A DNA stretch of 64,000 nt from Rutstroemia sp. NJR-2017a BVV2 (GCA_002946415.1 NJPS01000008.1:496001-560000); one strand, 5' to 3'. Shown: positions 24,343-35,641, numbered from the stretch's first letter. Numbers and translations are program-made. Notes: generated from the sequence alone by a model not told the origin.

Positions 24343-25722
24343 ATGCCAGCTGCAGGAGTAGTAGCGGTTTCGAGCTCGCCGGCGCAGGTGGAGGCGCGCG
24401 AACACGAAACTGACGCGGGAAAAACGCGTACAGAAAAGAAGGGGAAAACGGAAATAGAGATTATAAGCAAGGCCCTTGCGAAGCTCAAGCTTACAGGGGA
24501 GGAAAAGAAAGCATGGGATATAATCCAAGAGCTAGTAAAAGGACAAGGAAATCAGGGCAAGGAGCAAGCACTCTACGAGCGTATGGGAGAGGTACTCGCA
24601 GAGCTCAAGAAGGAAAAGAGAAGTATCTTATACGAGAAGCCAAAAGGGACCTGGGCCGATATAGCTAAGAATAGCCTACCGGCATATAAAGAACGCGAAG
24701 CACTATTCGCAGTGAAAGATAAAGCTACACTTGCAAAACCGAGCGAGGTCCTAGTGAAGGAGATCAACCAGGCAGCAGGCGAAGGGGTAGTACAAGGGGT
24801 CCGTATACTCCCGGGGGAAAAGGTAGTATTGGCATTTACTACTAAGGAAGCCAAGGCGAAGTGGCAGGGCAGAGCGGAGCTGAGGGGAGTGCTCGGCGAG
24901 GGTACCGAAAGTAAGGAGCGGACAGTGGATATAGCAGTGTTCGGGGTACCTAGATAGACAGTTGCAGGGCTTACAAACGGCCAACTCCTTGAAGAAGTAG
25001 AAAGGCAAAACCCTAGGCTACAAGCGAAGCGTGCGGTAGCTACCGGGATTAATAAGAATAGGGGAAGTGTAGTACTGGTACTCGGCTTTAGTACCAACGA
25101 GGAGGCAAACAGGGCAATCGACCGGGGAATATTATGGAATAGTGCACTCCTACCAACTGAGCAATATATTAAAGAGGTACTAACCTCGCGATGCTTCAAG
25201 TGTCAGAAATACGGCCATAGAGCAGGGCGGTGCACCGCTACTCAAGAGCGCTGTACATGGTGTGCGGGTATAGGACATAACATTAGGTCATGCCCGACCA
25301 CAGGATCAGTAGCAGCTAAGAGCTGTGCAAGCTGTGGTACGGTAGGGCATAGCGCAATTGATAAAATCTGCCTGCGCAATCAGCAGGATCAATGTAGAGC
25401 CGCTCAGGCATATGCGAAAAGAGAGAGAAGATACCCGGTAAGTAAGCCTCGGTTTCAATTCGGCCCCCAAGCAGGTGGACAGCCTACCCCAAGCTCGAGC
25501 GATACAACCGAGCCCGAATTCACAATCGTGAGCCGCAAGCGGGCACGCTGTAGGGGAAGACCACCGGCGGTGAGCACGGCAGATACAACTGGAATGGCCT
25601 CAATTAGCGAGTTCTTCTCAGGCCTTGGCCCGAGTACCCAGCTAAGCACGGTATCGAGCCCGCTGAACACCCCTGGGTCTGCTCAGAGCACCGAGACGAG
25701 TATAGGAGTAACCGACTGGTAA
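24343..25722 (+). pseudogene. LINE ORF1 (gag-like, three zinc knuckles) with one TAG
   Basis: ORF1 of the LINE, 459 codons before the TAA stop at 25720. The N-terminal third is Lys/Glu-rich and probably coiled. Three zinc knuckles lie at about 25.19-25.37 kb: CFKCQKYGHRAGRC, CTWCAGIGHNIRSC and CASCGTVGHSAIDKIC; they probably bind the element RNA in a ribonucleoprotein particle. One in-frame TAG at 24955 follows VFGVPR; the frame is otherwise intact before and after it. The end overlaps ORF2 in another frame. Confidence 0.85.
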
Positions 25723-28700
25723 TAAGCGAGCTCTCAATCCTACAATATAATGTGCATAAGAGCAGGGGAGTGATGGAGTCGCTGCTCCACAAGGAGAAGG
25801 GAGCAGCAATAATAGCAATACAGGAGCCCTGGCTGAACCGCGGAAGCGGCACATACTGCCCGAGCTCAGCAGCCTATATTCCGGTATGCGAAGGCGAACA
25901 GAGGAGCTGCTTGCTTGTAAACAAAGCTATTAAAAGAGAAAGCTGGGAGTATAAGACCTGGAACAAGGACCTATACACAGTAAAGCTCCTATCGAGCCTA
26001 GGGGTTGTCTGGATTCATAGTATTTACTCGCAACCCCCAGGCGACTATAGAAATATTAACTACGAGTGCCCGTTTGACCTACTACGACTTGCGCTCAGCG
26101 AGGATAGCGAACATATTATAGTAGGCGACCTCAACCTCCACCACCCGCTGTGGTCTAAGCCATAGTACCCGCCGCATGACCGAGCCGACGAGCTGCTCGA
26201 GATAACACAACAGCTCGACCTGCTCACCCCTCACGGGAGCGAAACCTTCCCTACTGCACGCGGTGGGACGATAATCGACCTAGCATTTTCTACCCCAAGG
26301 CTTACAGACCGCTTATTAGAATACACGATCGCAACCGACAGGGAGCACGGGTCCGATCATATAGCAGTATGCTCAAGGTGGAATATCGAGCCGGTAGCGG
26401 CAGTAGAGCAGAGGTACAGAAACTGGAAACTTACAGATACCGCACAGGCCGAGCAAATGGCCCTGCACCTACCAAGGTATAATACCGAGCAATGCACAAT
26501 AGAGAACTTGGAAGCGTATACTGCAGAGCTCACCCTCCGGATCCAGGGGATCATCGATACTACGACCCCGTAGAAGCGGAGCTCAGAGAGAACCGAACGC
26601 TGGTGGACATCGAAGGTTGATATAGCGGTTAGAGCAGTACGTGCTACACGCTGGTAGTGGCTTGCCGACAGGGAAAATAAGCAGCTGAAGCAGCATGTTG
26701 GGCAACTCCAGAAAGAAAAGAAGCGTACGATTCACCAGGCAAAGTAGTCGACCTGGAGACAGGCAGTATACGAGTGTTGCGAGACAGAGGAGCTGTGGAA
26801 GCTAGCGAGGTGGAGCAGGGGAGCAATAGTAGAATAGAGCACGATCCCGACACTTAAGCTCGGAGAGGGCAGAAACGCAAGTTCATTTGAAGAAAAGGCA
26901 TATACGCTTGCCTGGCACTTCTACGGAGGCGGACAATACCCCCCTAGTACCCCGCAACAGCTGCCAAGCAACCCGGAAGGTGCCGAGCTAGACGATATCG
27001 ACAGTCAGGAGTACCTATCGGAATTCGAGATCAGTAAAGAGTTCACCGCCGAGGAGTTCACTAATCTGCTCCGAAGATACTCCGATCGCTCTGCACCAGG
27101 GGAGGACCAAATTCCGTACCACTTCCTCAAGAAGCTAGGCCAGCCGTTTACGGAAGCGATCGCAAGCTTAGCTTAAGCCAATTGGAAGCTCGGGTATATA
27201 CCAAGAAGCCTGAAAAGTGCATTAACAGTAGTACTACGGAAACCTGGAAAACCGAGCTACGAACAAGCGAAATCCTGGCGGCCAATTACACTACTAAGCA
27301 CGTTGGGAAAGCTGATCGAAAAAGCTATAGCCCAGAAGATCCGCAATACAGCCGAGCAGTATAATCTACTACCGGATGAGCAGATAGAAGCAAGAGCACA
27401 AAGGAGTACAGCAATAGCACTAGACCTACTTACCTCGGTGATCAAGTCAGCCTAGACGAGCAAGGGACAAGTAGCGACACTACTCTCACTGGATATAGCA
27501 GGAGCATTTGATACAGTTGTCCACTCACACCTGGTAGCAGTAGTCCAGAAGCTCGGCTTCCCCCAATAGGTCAGCAAGTAGGTAGCAAGCTTCCTAAGTA
27601 ATAGGACTATACGCTTCTCATTTGCCAGCGAGATATCAGAAGAGTTCTCACCACAAGCGGGGGTGCCCCAAGGATCACCGCTCTCACTGATACTCTTCCT
27701 GCTTTATAACATAGAGCTTATTCGGATATACTCACTCCCGAAGCAAGGACTATATATAGGAGGATTTGTCGACGATATATACTTAATTGCGATAAGCTCG
27801 AGTACGGAGACCAACTGCGACAAGCTTGCGGATATACACCAGAAGATCCTAGGATATACTCAGCGCTACGGGATATACTTCGTACCGGCGAAGTACGAGC
27901 TTGTCCACTTCACAAGAGCACAGAACAAATTCAACCTAGCAGCTACGATCCAGCTCGGACAAGGAGCGGAGTATACCCCATCACCGAGCGTACAAGTACT
28001 CGGCGTTTGGCTCGATACCAAGCTCAATTAGAAAGCACATACAAAGGTAGTCCGAGAAAAGGGCGCTACAGCACTAACCGCACTTAGCAGGCTCAACCAG
28101 ACAACCTGGGGCCCGACACTACACCGAGCACGGGTCTTGTATACAGCATACGTACGCACCGCACTAACATACGGAGCAGAAGCATAGCATAAGCCTGGAA
28201 AGAGAGGTGCAGTCGAGCGAGAGCTCGAGCAAGCACAAGCAGCATGCCTGCGAAAGATCACCGGAGCATACCGAGCCACACCTATCCGTGAGGTAGAAGC
28301 AGAAGCAGCGATCCCTCCGATCAGCGTGTACTGCAACGAGAAGCTCAGGAAATTCTTCGAGCGCCAGAAGGATACCCCCGCCCGGCGGGTCTGCCAAGAA
28401 CAGTGCTTATAGATACGGAAAAGGGGAGGCAGCAGGAAGATAAAACAGAACTTGCCGAGTATCCCGACCGAACGTGCTAACCAAGCCGGAATGCTCAAGC
28501 CTGAGAAGCAAGCATAGGAAGCACAGTAGGCGAAAGGCGTAGCTAAATGGTATAGTGTAGCAGCAAAGAGCTCGATACTAGGCAAAGGCAGGCTCAAACT
28601 GCATAAGGGACTTAGCAAAGCAGAGAGCGCAATACTTATCCAGAGCAGAACAGGGCGAACGAGCTGCACACACTTCCTGAACATACAGGGAGTACCAGGC

Positions 28701-28922
28701 TACGAATCCCCGGTCTGTACGCACTGCTATACTGGTGCAGAAACGGTTGAGCATATCCTCCTATACTGTAGCGCCGAGCGGGCAAGAAGACAGTAGCAGG
28801 GAGGAACAACTATCACCGAGCTGCTCGACAGCCCAGAACGAGCACAGCAGGTAGCCAAATGGCTGATCCAGAGCGGGCGGTTCGAGCACTTCAGGCTCGC
28901 TAACCAGCTGCAATACGAGTAA
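25719..28922 (+). pseudogene. LINE ORF2 (endonuclease and reverse transcriptase) with 15 in-frame stops
   Basis: One uninterrupted frame of about 1067 codons apart from point stops. The endonuclease domain has IQEPWLN, GDLNLHHPLW, GGTIIDLAFS and GSDHIAVCSRW. The RT domain has KSWRPITLLSTLGK, LLSLDIAGAFDTV, GVPQGSPLS and GGFVDDIYLIA. After RT come GVWLDTKLN, ITGAYRATP and a CCHC motif CTHCYTGAETVEHILLYC. In-frame stops start at 26163, 26571, 26655, 26745, 26835, 27174, 27453, 27567, 27579, 28029, 28185, 28410, 28515, 28527 and 28794; all are TAG except 27174 (TAA). The true start codon is uncertain: the frame opens across the ORF1 stop and its first ATG is at about 25.77 kb. There is no RNase H domain that I can see. 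Confidence 0.9.
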
Positions 28923-29113
28923 TAAGACTGAGGAATGACCGAGCAGCGTAGCTGCGAAGGACGAGAGCAGGGTGAGCATACGAGAGTGGGAAGCGCGGAG
29001 CGGCGCGATCAGTAGTTTTGTCCGGAGAGGTTCTACTGGTGTAATTAATTAGATTGAGCCCCCCTCATGGCCAGTACCATGCGTACCAGCTAGCGGGTAA
29101 GAAATAAATAAAA

Positions 29114-29127
29114 TAATCTATCCAACC
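29114..29127 (+). repeat. Target-site duplication, 3' copy
   Basis: Identical to 24211-24224, directly after the A-rich tail of the LINE. One of the two copies restores the UbiA-like reading frame exactly. Confidence 0.95.
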
Positions 29128-29843
29128 TTTTGATCTTCGACCTTGCGAACCAACGAATGTGGGAGTCTCTTTTGGAAGATCAATTGAATAAACCATGGAG
29201 ACCTATAGCCCAAGGCTTGATAACTCGCACAGAAGTCCGTCTCGCAATGCAGCTATTGATACCTGCAGTCCTTGCTATCAACCATTGGTTTCTCAACGTT
29301 GGAGCCGAAACGGCTTGCCTTTTGACAGCGACATGGGCTTACAACGACCTCAAAGCATGTGATGATGGGTGGATACAGCGCAATCTTATGGCTGCTCTTG
29401 GATCCTGGATCTATAATCGAGCTTCTTTGAAAGTGGCCATCGGTGGAGGGGGTCTTTCTACAGCAGAAATCACCAACACTGGAGACATATGGGTTCTAGT
29501 GAATAGCGGAGTCATTATGACCACCATGCACGTCCAAGACTTGAAAGACATGATCGGAGACAAGTCTAGAGGTCGTGGAACTGCACCGCTTGTTCTCGGA
29601 GAGGATGTTACTCGGTGGACACTTGCAGTTCCTACATTTCTTTGGGGTCCGATTTGTGCACTGTTTTTGAGTGCATGGATTGCAGCTGTTCCAGCGATAA
29701 TTCTAGGAACTTATGTGGCGTTTCGATGTGTTTTGCGAAACGGGAAAGCGGAGGATAAATGGACATGGCAAGTATGGTGTGGCTGGACGGCAGTACTATA
29801 CTTTATTCCATTGGTGAATTATCAACAATTGTGGCTTCTTTAG

Positions 29844-30586
29844 TAGAGAGATCATTTAGACTATCGTCGGTATCTGGCCGGAGCATACAACAACGAAGTT
29901 TAGGAGCTCTTAATCCATTTTTCATTCACTGTGTACCATCAGAAGCAACAGAAGCTAGGCGTATGGACTGTCGGGGGTGGCGAAACAACTGGTGGGGGTA
30001 CAGTAAGGGGTGGGTGCGGGGTTAGGATTTGGGGTATGGGAAGGGCATGTGCTTGGTATCTTACTGTACTCTTAAATAAATGAATTTGTCATTTTACACT
30101 TGAAATTGTGAAGATTTCTGGACAATACAAGCTACTATTTTCTAACAAGTATTTGTTCAATGATTGGGGTCCGCAGAAAGTGAAACAGTGTCAGCATTGA
30201 AATGCAGCGGTACCGGGGTCTACAGTATGTGGTGAAAGGCCGCTGGACATTCACGTATATATCTCATCCGTACCTCGCTGCGGTCTAAACCTTTTGTTAC
30301 ATCCAACATCAAATTCTGTTGTATGCAGTACAATTTCCGGTGTGCATATGGATATCCACAGTTAATATACGAATAATCTTTTTAAACCGCTTGGATGAAT
30401 TTTCATTGGCTGCAATCATCTTCTGATGGCCACGCTTTCCAACAAGTTGTTAGGTGTGCAGCCAATTACGATACGGCAGTTAGCCGAAAAGGCTTTGGAT
30501 CCACAAGTATGACTGACCACCGTTTTCTCTCCAATTCGCATTAAGTACTTGCACTGTACACATATTTTTTCCCTCTCATCACAGTC
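29844..30586. other. Intergenic region between the UbiA-like gene and the flavoenzyme
   Basis: This contains the 3' flank of the UbiA-like gene and the promoter of the flavoenzyme. The two genes face the same way. No further gene is supported. Confidence 0.5.
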
Positions 30587-32314
30587 ATGGCTTCTATTCT
30601 TGCTAGTATGGCTTCTTTTTTACCCTCTATGATTCCATTTGGTCTCTATCAAGGCATGGCAACAGCCCCTATTGACCTCAACTGCCGCAATTTCCCGGGA
30701 GATACCTCTTACCCCAATGAAATCGAATGGAATTTGTTCAACGAGACTCTTGGGGGGAAACTCGTTGCCTCCGTTCCTATTGCCGCAGTCTGCCACAGCG
30801 ATTCATTTGAGGCGTACAATGCAGACGCATGTGCATCTCTTCAAGATAACTGGTTCTTGCCTGAAACCCATCTTTCATCCTCCTCCTCAGCTATGGCATG
30901 GATGTTTACGAACAACTCCTGCAACCCTTTCCTTCCTGCAAGCTCATGCACTCTTGGTAATTATGTTAGCTACGCGGTCAATGCAACAACTGCAAACGAT
31001 GTGAGAGAAGCGGTCATATTTGCCAATCTTTTCAATATTCGCTTGGTTATCCGTGCTACTGGTCACGATTATAATGGCAAATCGACGGGTGCTGGTGCTC
31101 TCTCTGTCTGGACACACTATCTCAAATCAATCTCTCTTGATGATTCATACGAATCTTCGGCATACACCGGCAGGGCAGTAACTATTGGCGCAGGTGTCCA
31201 ATCTCTCGAGGCTTACGAGTTTGCCAATGCAAACAGCGGCATTATAGTTGCAGGAAACTGCCCTACTGTTGCAATTGCCGGCGGTTATGGCCAAGGAGGG
31301 GGCCATGGCCCTCTAGCCACAAAATATGGTCTAGCGGTTGACCAGGTTCTTGAGTGGCAAGTTGTAACTGGTGTAGGAGCACTCGTAACAGCCTCACCGA
31401 CTCAAAACTCGGATCTCTTCTGGGCTCTCTCTGGGGGAGGCGGGGGTACATATGGTGTTGTGCTATCGGCAACAGTAAAGTTCCACCCAACTGTTACCTC
31501 AATAAGTTCAGCTACATTGCAGTTCGCTCCCCCCACCACATCTGATGGTATCGCGTCATATTGGAACTCTATCAAAGTATTTCTACAAGCCTTACCACTT
31601 ATGGTGGATAGTGGCCTACAAATTGTTTGGACTATTGGTCCTGGGTTTTTTCTTGTTTCGCCGGTCACAGGGTTAGACGTCCCACAGGCTACTATTGATA
31701 GTCTCTTTTCTAAGACTCTTGATACCCTCACATCAGCCGATATTCCATACAGCTATGCGTCTACGGTATCTACCTCGTTTCTCACATATTATAAGTCGGC
31801 GGCTTTCGGCGCGAATGTTTCAAACTACAACACCGGTGGACGATTAATTCCTCGTTCAGTGGTACAGAATAGTAGTGATAGTTTTATATCTGTGCTTCAA
31901 ACAGTTGTTGATAACGGGTATCTTATGGCCGGAGTTACATTGGATGTAAACAAAACAGTGGTTCCTGGCGCACCAGAAATATCCATCAACCCTTACTGGA
32001 GAAAGACATTGATGAATGCGGTATATGGTAAGGCAATCAACTATACCAATTTTGCCACCAACTTCCAGAATCAGGATTTCATCACGAATACCATCACACC
32101 TGCACTAGCAGCTTTGACTCCAAATGGAGCGGCCTATCTCAATGAAGCTGATTTTCAGCAGCCTAACTGGCAAGAGGTTTTCTACGGCGCAAACTACGAC
32201 CGGCTCAACTCGATCAAAGCTAAATACGATCCGTTGGACAGATTTTACGCATTGGGGGCTGTTGGAAGTGACCGTTGGACTGAAAAGACGGATGGGCGTC
32301 TTTGTAGAGTCTAG
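30587..32314 (+). CDS. Berberine-bridge-type FAD-linked oxidoreductase
   Basis: An intact single-exon gene for 575 residues. The FAD-binding domain (PCMH type) is at about residues 125-310 and the BBE C-terminal domain ends with NWQEVFYGANYDRLNSIKAK and YDPLDRFYALGAVGS. Both sites of bicovalent flavin attachment are present: His160 in RATGHDYNGKS and Cys225 in GNCPTVAIAGGY, followed by GQGGGHGPL. The N terminus is hydrophobic and may be a signal peptide; several N-glycosylation sequons support secretion or vesicle location. Such enzymes oxidise alcohols, sugars or alkaloid-like intermediates, or close rings in fungal specialised metabolism; the substrate is not predictable. It follows the UbiA-like gene in the same orientation. 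Confidence 0.93.
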   Translation: MASILASMASFLPSMIPFGLYQGMATAPIDLNCRNFPGDTSYPNEIEWNLFNETLGGKLVASVPIAAVCHSDSFEAYNADACASLQDNWFLPETHLSSSSSAMAWMFTNNSCNPFLPASSCTLGNYVSYAVNATTANDVREAVIFANLFNIRLVIRATGHDYNGKSTGAGALSVWTHYLKSISLDDSYESSAYTGRAVTIGAGVQSLEAYEFANANSGIIVAGNCPTVAIAGGYGQGGGHGPLATKYGLAVDQVLEWQVVTGVGALVTASPTQNSDLFWALSGGGGGTYGVVLSATVKFHPTVTSISSATLQFAPPTTSDGIASYWNSIKVFLQALPLMVDSGLQIVWTIGPGFFLVSPVTGLDVPQATIDSLFSKTLDTLTSADIPYSYASTVSTSFLTYYKSAAFGANVSNYNTGGRLIPRSVVQNSSDSFISVLQTVVDNGYLMAGVTLDVNKTVVPGAPEISINPYWRKTLMNAVYGKAINYTNFATNFQNQDFITNTITPALAALTPNGAAYLNEADFQQPNWQEVFYGANYDRLNSIKAKYDPLDRFYALGAVGSDRWTEKTDGRLCRV

Positions 32315-32782
32315 GGAAACTTGACGGTGATGTCGATGTTTCCGGGAATGTCAAACATGTGCAAGAGAATCTTCTAATAGAAGACATGGAATAAACAAAA
32401 CTTTATATAGTTAGAATGATCATAGCTTGTACCTGTACTATGCTAATAGCTTTCGCTCTGTGACTCGGCAAAGTCGATAGCGACCATAGTTGAGTCGGAT
32501 AGTATTAAAGTGAACATTATAGGGCGCAGTGCCATGTCAGATTGAACATGCATGCATCGCGGCGATCACGTTTGAGGAGGATGGTAGTAATCAAAGTGCT
32601 AGGTAATAGTGAAATCATCTATGCTTGCTTTCTGTCTAGGTATTTCCCAGGACCCTGGTACTGTATAGCCAGTTCTACTTCAATTCTTCGTTCGGTTTGC
32701 TGTTTTTCATTCCTTCCATTCCTCCCTTTCAAAGGCTTTCATACCTGCTTGGGCCGGTCTCTTGCAACCAGTGCACTGAGAC
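32315..32782. other. Convergent 3' intergenic region
   Basis: It separates the 3' ends of the flavoenzyme and the GH71 gene; both terminators must lie here. Nothing else is seen. Confidence 0.5.
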
Positions 32783-35641
32783 TCAGCATACAGCAAGATT
32801 ACACTTGTAAGCTACTGAAACCTTGCAAGCCAGTGTGTCAATATCTCCTGATGTGCCCTTACAACTCTCGACATCCACAGGACTCTGTGCAACGCTCGAG
32901 CATGTTCCACTCTTACCGCCTCCAGTGACAGCAAAGCTCCCACTCACAGCACCAACCGTAAAAGTAGAGCCACACACATTGAAAGTATCGCCTTTGGTGA
33001 TGCCGCCCTCATTGCTGACAAAAGAATTTTGACTCGCGCAGTCCGTGGCTGCGGATGCTGCTGCTGCACCATATTTGACGATCTGCTGCTTCCCGCTGCA
33101 CTCCCATTCATAAATATTGAAGGTATTGGTTGCTGACGGCGCTGAGGATGTTTTGGTGGCACTAGCGGTACCGCTAATACTGGCTGTAGTGTGGCTACCA
33201 GAAGAAGAGGTGGTATTGATACATACATCTATCGGAGGTGAGTTGTAACCGTACTGGTAGGCGAACTTGCAAAGATCGCCACAAACTGCTACCGGTAGAC
33301 CAGCTACGGGAACCCCGGAATCGTCGCCAGTATATACAGGCAAGGTACCCAGTGCACCTTTAGAGCCACAAGAGCAAGCTATGATCGGATAAAAGCCATA
33401 TTTGCAGGCAAATCGGCAAAGCCCAGTCAAGTTTCCCGAGCCTGAACCTCCTGTGCACGCATCAGGTATAAATGGGGAGATGGTTGGAGTAGACTCTGGC
33501 TCTTTGGTCGTTCCACAGGTTGCTGATGGACAATTTCCGTAGTTGCTTTTTATCATTATTATCAGTGCTTGGAGAGAGGTCTAGGGATCGATAATCTTAC
33601 GACACAAATGCGCAAACACCCTCGTAACTGGCGCTCAACCCAGTGGCCGGATATCTAATCTATGACAGATTAGTCCCACCATAATTACTACTAAAACTGT
33701 CAGAATGAGTCTGAATCACTTAATACGTCTAAAAACGTTGATAGAGTTCTCTGCGTACCCATTAGAGTGCAGACACACGCACCCTGGAGCAGTTAGCACA
33801 TCTATATTGTTGATCGATCTGGGCATGCCGCATATGCAGCTTCTTTAGAAATAAAATTACAGAAGGCAGGTATTACGTACCATGGGGCAATAGCCATACA
33901 CACAAGTGAACTGACACAGATCAAGGAAATTTCCTGCTCCAGTGCCAGCAATGCATACTTGCTTGGAGAGTGAAGTAGGTGTCGCTGTGATGTTTTCACC
34001 GTAAGCATAACCTACCCGCGTATTCCAATTCTGGATACCACCAGTACAGTTAGTGCTTATATCTTTTCCGGTTATCATAGCACCGCCTCGTGATAGTGTG
34101 ATTGTCACGGCTCCAGTGTGGCCGTTCATTGACACATTACCGTGGTAGATACCAATACCATCGAACTGGGTTTTCGCCCATCCTCCAATCTATTCATCAT
34201 GGTTATCATTGTTAGCTACCCGTTGTTTCATTAAAAATCCGATCGTGTAGGGCAGAGACTCACAACTGTGTTTCCACCAATAGTGGCCGTCACTGTTGCA
34301 CCGGGACCGGAAAGAGGCGCAGAATAATGTATGTTGTCTGGGCGAAGCGGTCAGCATAAAGTTTTGAGAGTGTCATAAGCCAGTGTTTGTTTGTATCGTA
34401 CCTTCAACAATATCCCCTGGATGAAATTCTACCTGGAATTGACTATGCGTATTTCCAGAAGTGTCGCCAGTCGCACAAGAGCTTCCGGCAACTGGGTCTG
34501 GACGGTACCACCCCACCAGGATCTCCTGTGTTATTGTGGAAACATCGTTCTTGTAGGTGTCGATGAGATAAGGTAACAGGACTCGCCAGCAATCGTGCGG
34601 CATGTCTAGTGCGTAATTGTAAGGTGCCTTGCCGATTTGAAACGCATAGTATTGTCGTTCATCGAGAGGGCCAATATAGTGAGACTCTCCAAAGTCATTC
34701 CAAGTAACGATGTTAATAAACTCAGGCTGAAGATAGTTGGCCTGAGCCCACCTATCATACCATAAGCTGTCACCTCTCCATAGCCAGTTTTTATGGAACC
34801 CAGGAAGGTTTGTGAAGAACCAAGGAGAAATGGCCATCATGTAACTGGATAGAGCCAGTCAGATCTACTCATGCTGATTGGAACAGCGCAAAGTCTAAAG
34901 AACTCACTGGGAGAAGTCACTACCATTACCACCGTACACTTCATTAAGAAATTGGCTATAGCTGGCATCAACGTATGTATTCATGTCAGTGTTTCCCCAA
35001 GGCCAAGCTGCCCAACCTTGATGTATGTTAGTATGTAAAAGCACGAGACGTAAAATTGATGACTTACTGAACGGTCCATCAACCTGCGCTCCACCGCCTG
35101 CCAGCAGAGCATTTTTAGCACCCAGAGAAAAATAATCTGGATAGAATAAACAATTTGTAATAGCTTTGAGTTCGATCCAATCAATCGCGTTAGCCGGTCC
35201 CTCAAAAGTAGACACGAATGGCTTTTTGTCAACATTGTAGTAAGCTGCGCTCGAGATATACGCATTGAGAAGAGATAGAACGTTGGCTTGGGGCCAAGGT
35301 CCGTTGCCAGCATAATCGAAGGAGAAGAACAGTGAAAATTTAACAGCCTCTGCAGCTGCGAATGCAAGGGGCACTTGAGCATCGTTGATGCTGTCTCCAT
35401 GAGCCATGTTGAGTGCGAAGGCATCAATATGTGCACTCTTTGCGAGTGCGATGTTGGTTTGCCAGTCGGTGTTAGTGAAGTTGGGAGTATTTCCCACATG
35501 GTATTGGTAAGTAAAAGGTTTGGTGCTGAGCAGCTTGACACTGTTTCAGTCTGTTTGACTTACCATGAAGTAGGCAAACACTGCCTTTGCTTGGGCATGG
35601 CATGTTAATGCTAGTAATGTTAAAATAAACTTAAGCTCCAT
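32783..35641 (-). CDS. GH71 alpha-1,3-glucanase (mutanase) with Cys-rich tail; possibly damaged
   Basis: A secreted alpha-1,3-glucan hydrolase. Traced exons on the minus strand: 35564-35641, about 35068-35497, 34908-35016, 34402-34844, 34264-34337, 33881-34189, 33759-33783, about 33601-33659 and 32783-33545. It has a signal peptide (MELKFILTLLALTCHAQA). The GH71 landmarks are KAVFAYFM, HIDAFALNMAHGD, KPFVSTFEGP, WAAWPWGN and IVTWNDFGESHYIGP. A beta-sandwich-like segment and at least three Cys-rich modules (CQFTCVYGYCP, CRFACKYGFYP, CKFAYQYGY) follow, then a Ser/Thr linker and a C-terminal Cys domain. Two junctions fail: intron 1 should end just before VGNTPNF but there is CAT instead of an AG, and the join between the CTLMG exon and the YPATGLSASYEG exon is out of phase. 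It may be a decaying gene, or may use unusual sites. Confidence 0.8.

Larger units (their letters stand above)
24225..29113 (+). mobile_element. Tad-like non-LTR retrotransposon (LINE)
   Basis: A 4.9 kb element inserted sense to the host gene. Order: a leader of about 118 nt; ORF1 with a coiled, charged N terminus and three CCHC knuckles; ORF2 with an apurinic-type endonuclease, reverse transcriptase and a terminal CCHC; a 190-nt 3' UTR; and an A-rich tail made of AAATAA-like repeats. There are no long terminal repeats. ORF order, the endonuclease/RT motifs (GDLNLHHPLW, FVDD) and the single Cys-His motif after RT match the Tad clade. The leader is short, so a slight 5' truncation is possible, but ORF1 looks complete. 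Both ORFs are in single frames without indels yet contain many amber stops, so this copy is not autonomous under the standard code. Confidence 0.95.
23975..29843 (+). pseudogene. UbiA-family membrane enzyme gene split by a LINE
   Basis: Host parts are 23975-24224 and 29128-29843. Removing the insert and one target copy leaves a continuous intronless frame of 321 residues (250 + 716 nt, exactly 322 codons with stop). Across the junction the protein runs FNLSN then LLIFDLANQR, giving the first UbiA active-site region, followed by LEDQLNKPWRPIAQGLITR, typical of fungal UbiA-like prenyltransferases and membrane terpene cyclases (Fma-TC-like). YNDLKACDDGW may be the second Asp-rich motif. Several hydrophobic helices are visible. 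No other defect is seen, so the gene was probably functional before insertion. A likely role is transfer or cyclisation of an isoprenoid diphosphate; the substrate cannot be told. The adjacent flavoenzyme suggests specialised metabolism. Confidence 0.85.

Noticed and set aside
24573..25199. 208-residue minus-strand frame in the LINE
   Set aside because: It lies antisense to ORF1 with its coiled region and zinc knuckles; no features of its own.
28028..28684. 218-residue minus-strand frame in the LINE
   Set aside because: It is antisense to the 3' part of ORF2, which has clear family motifs.
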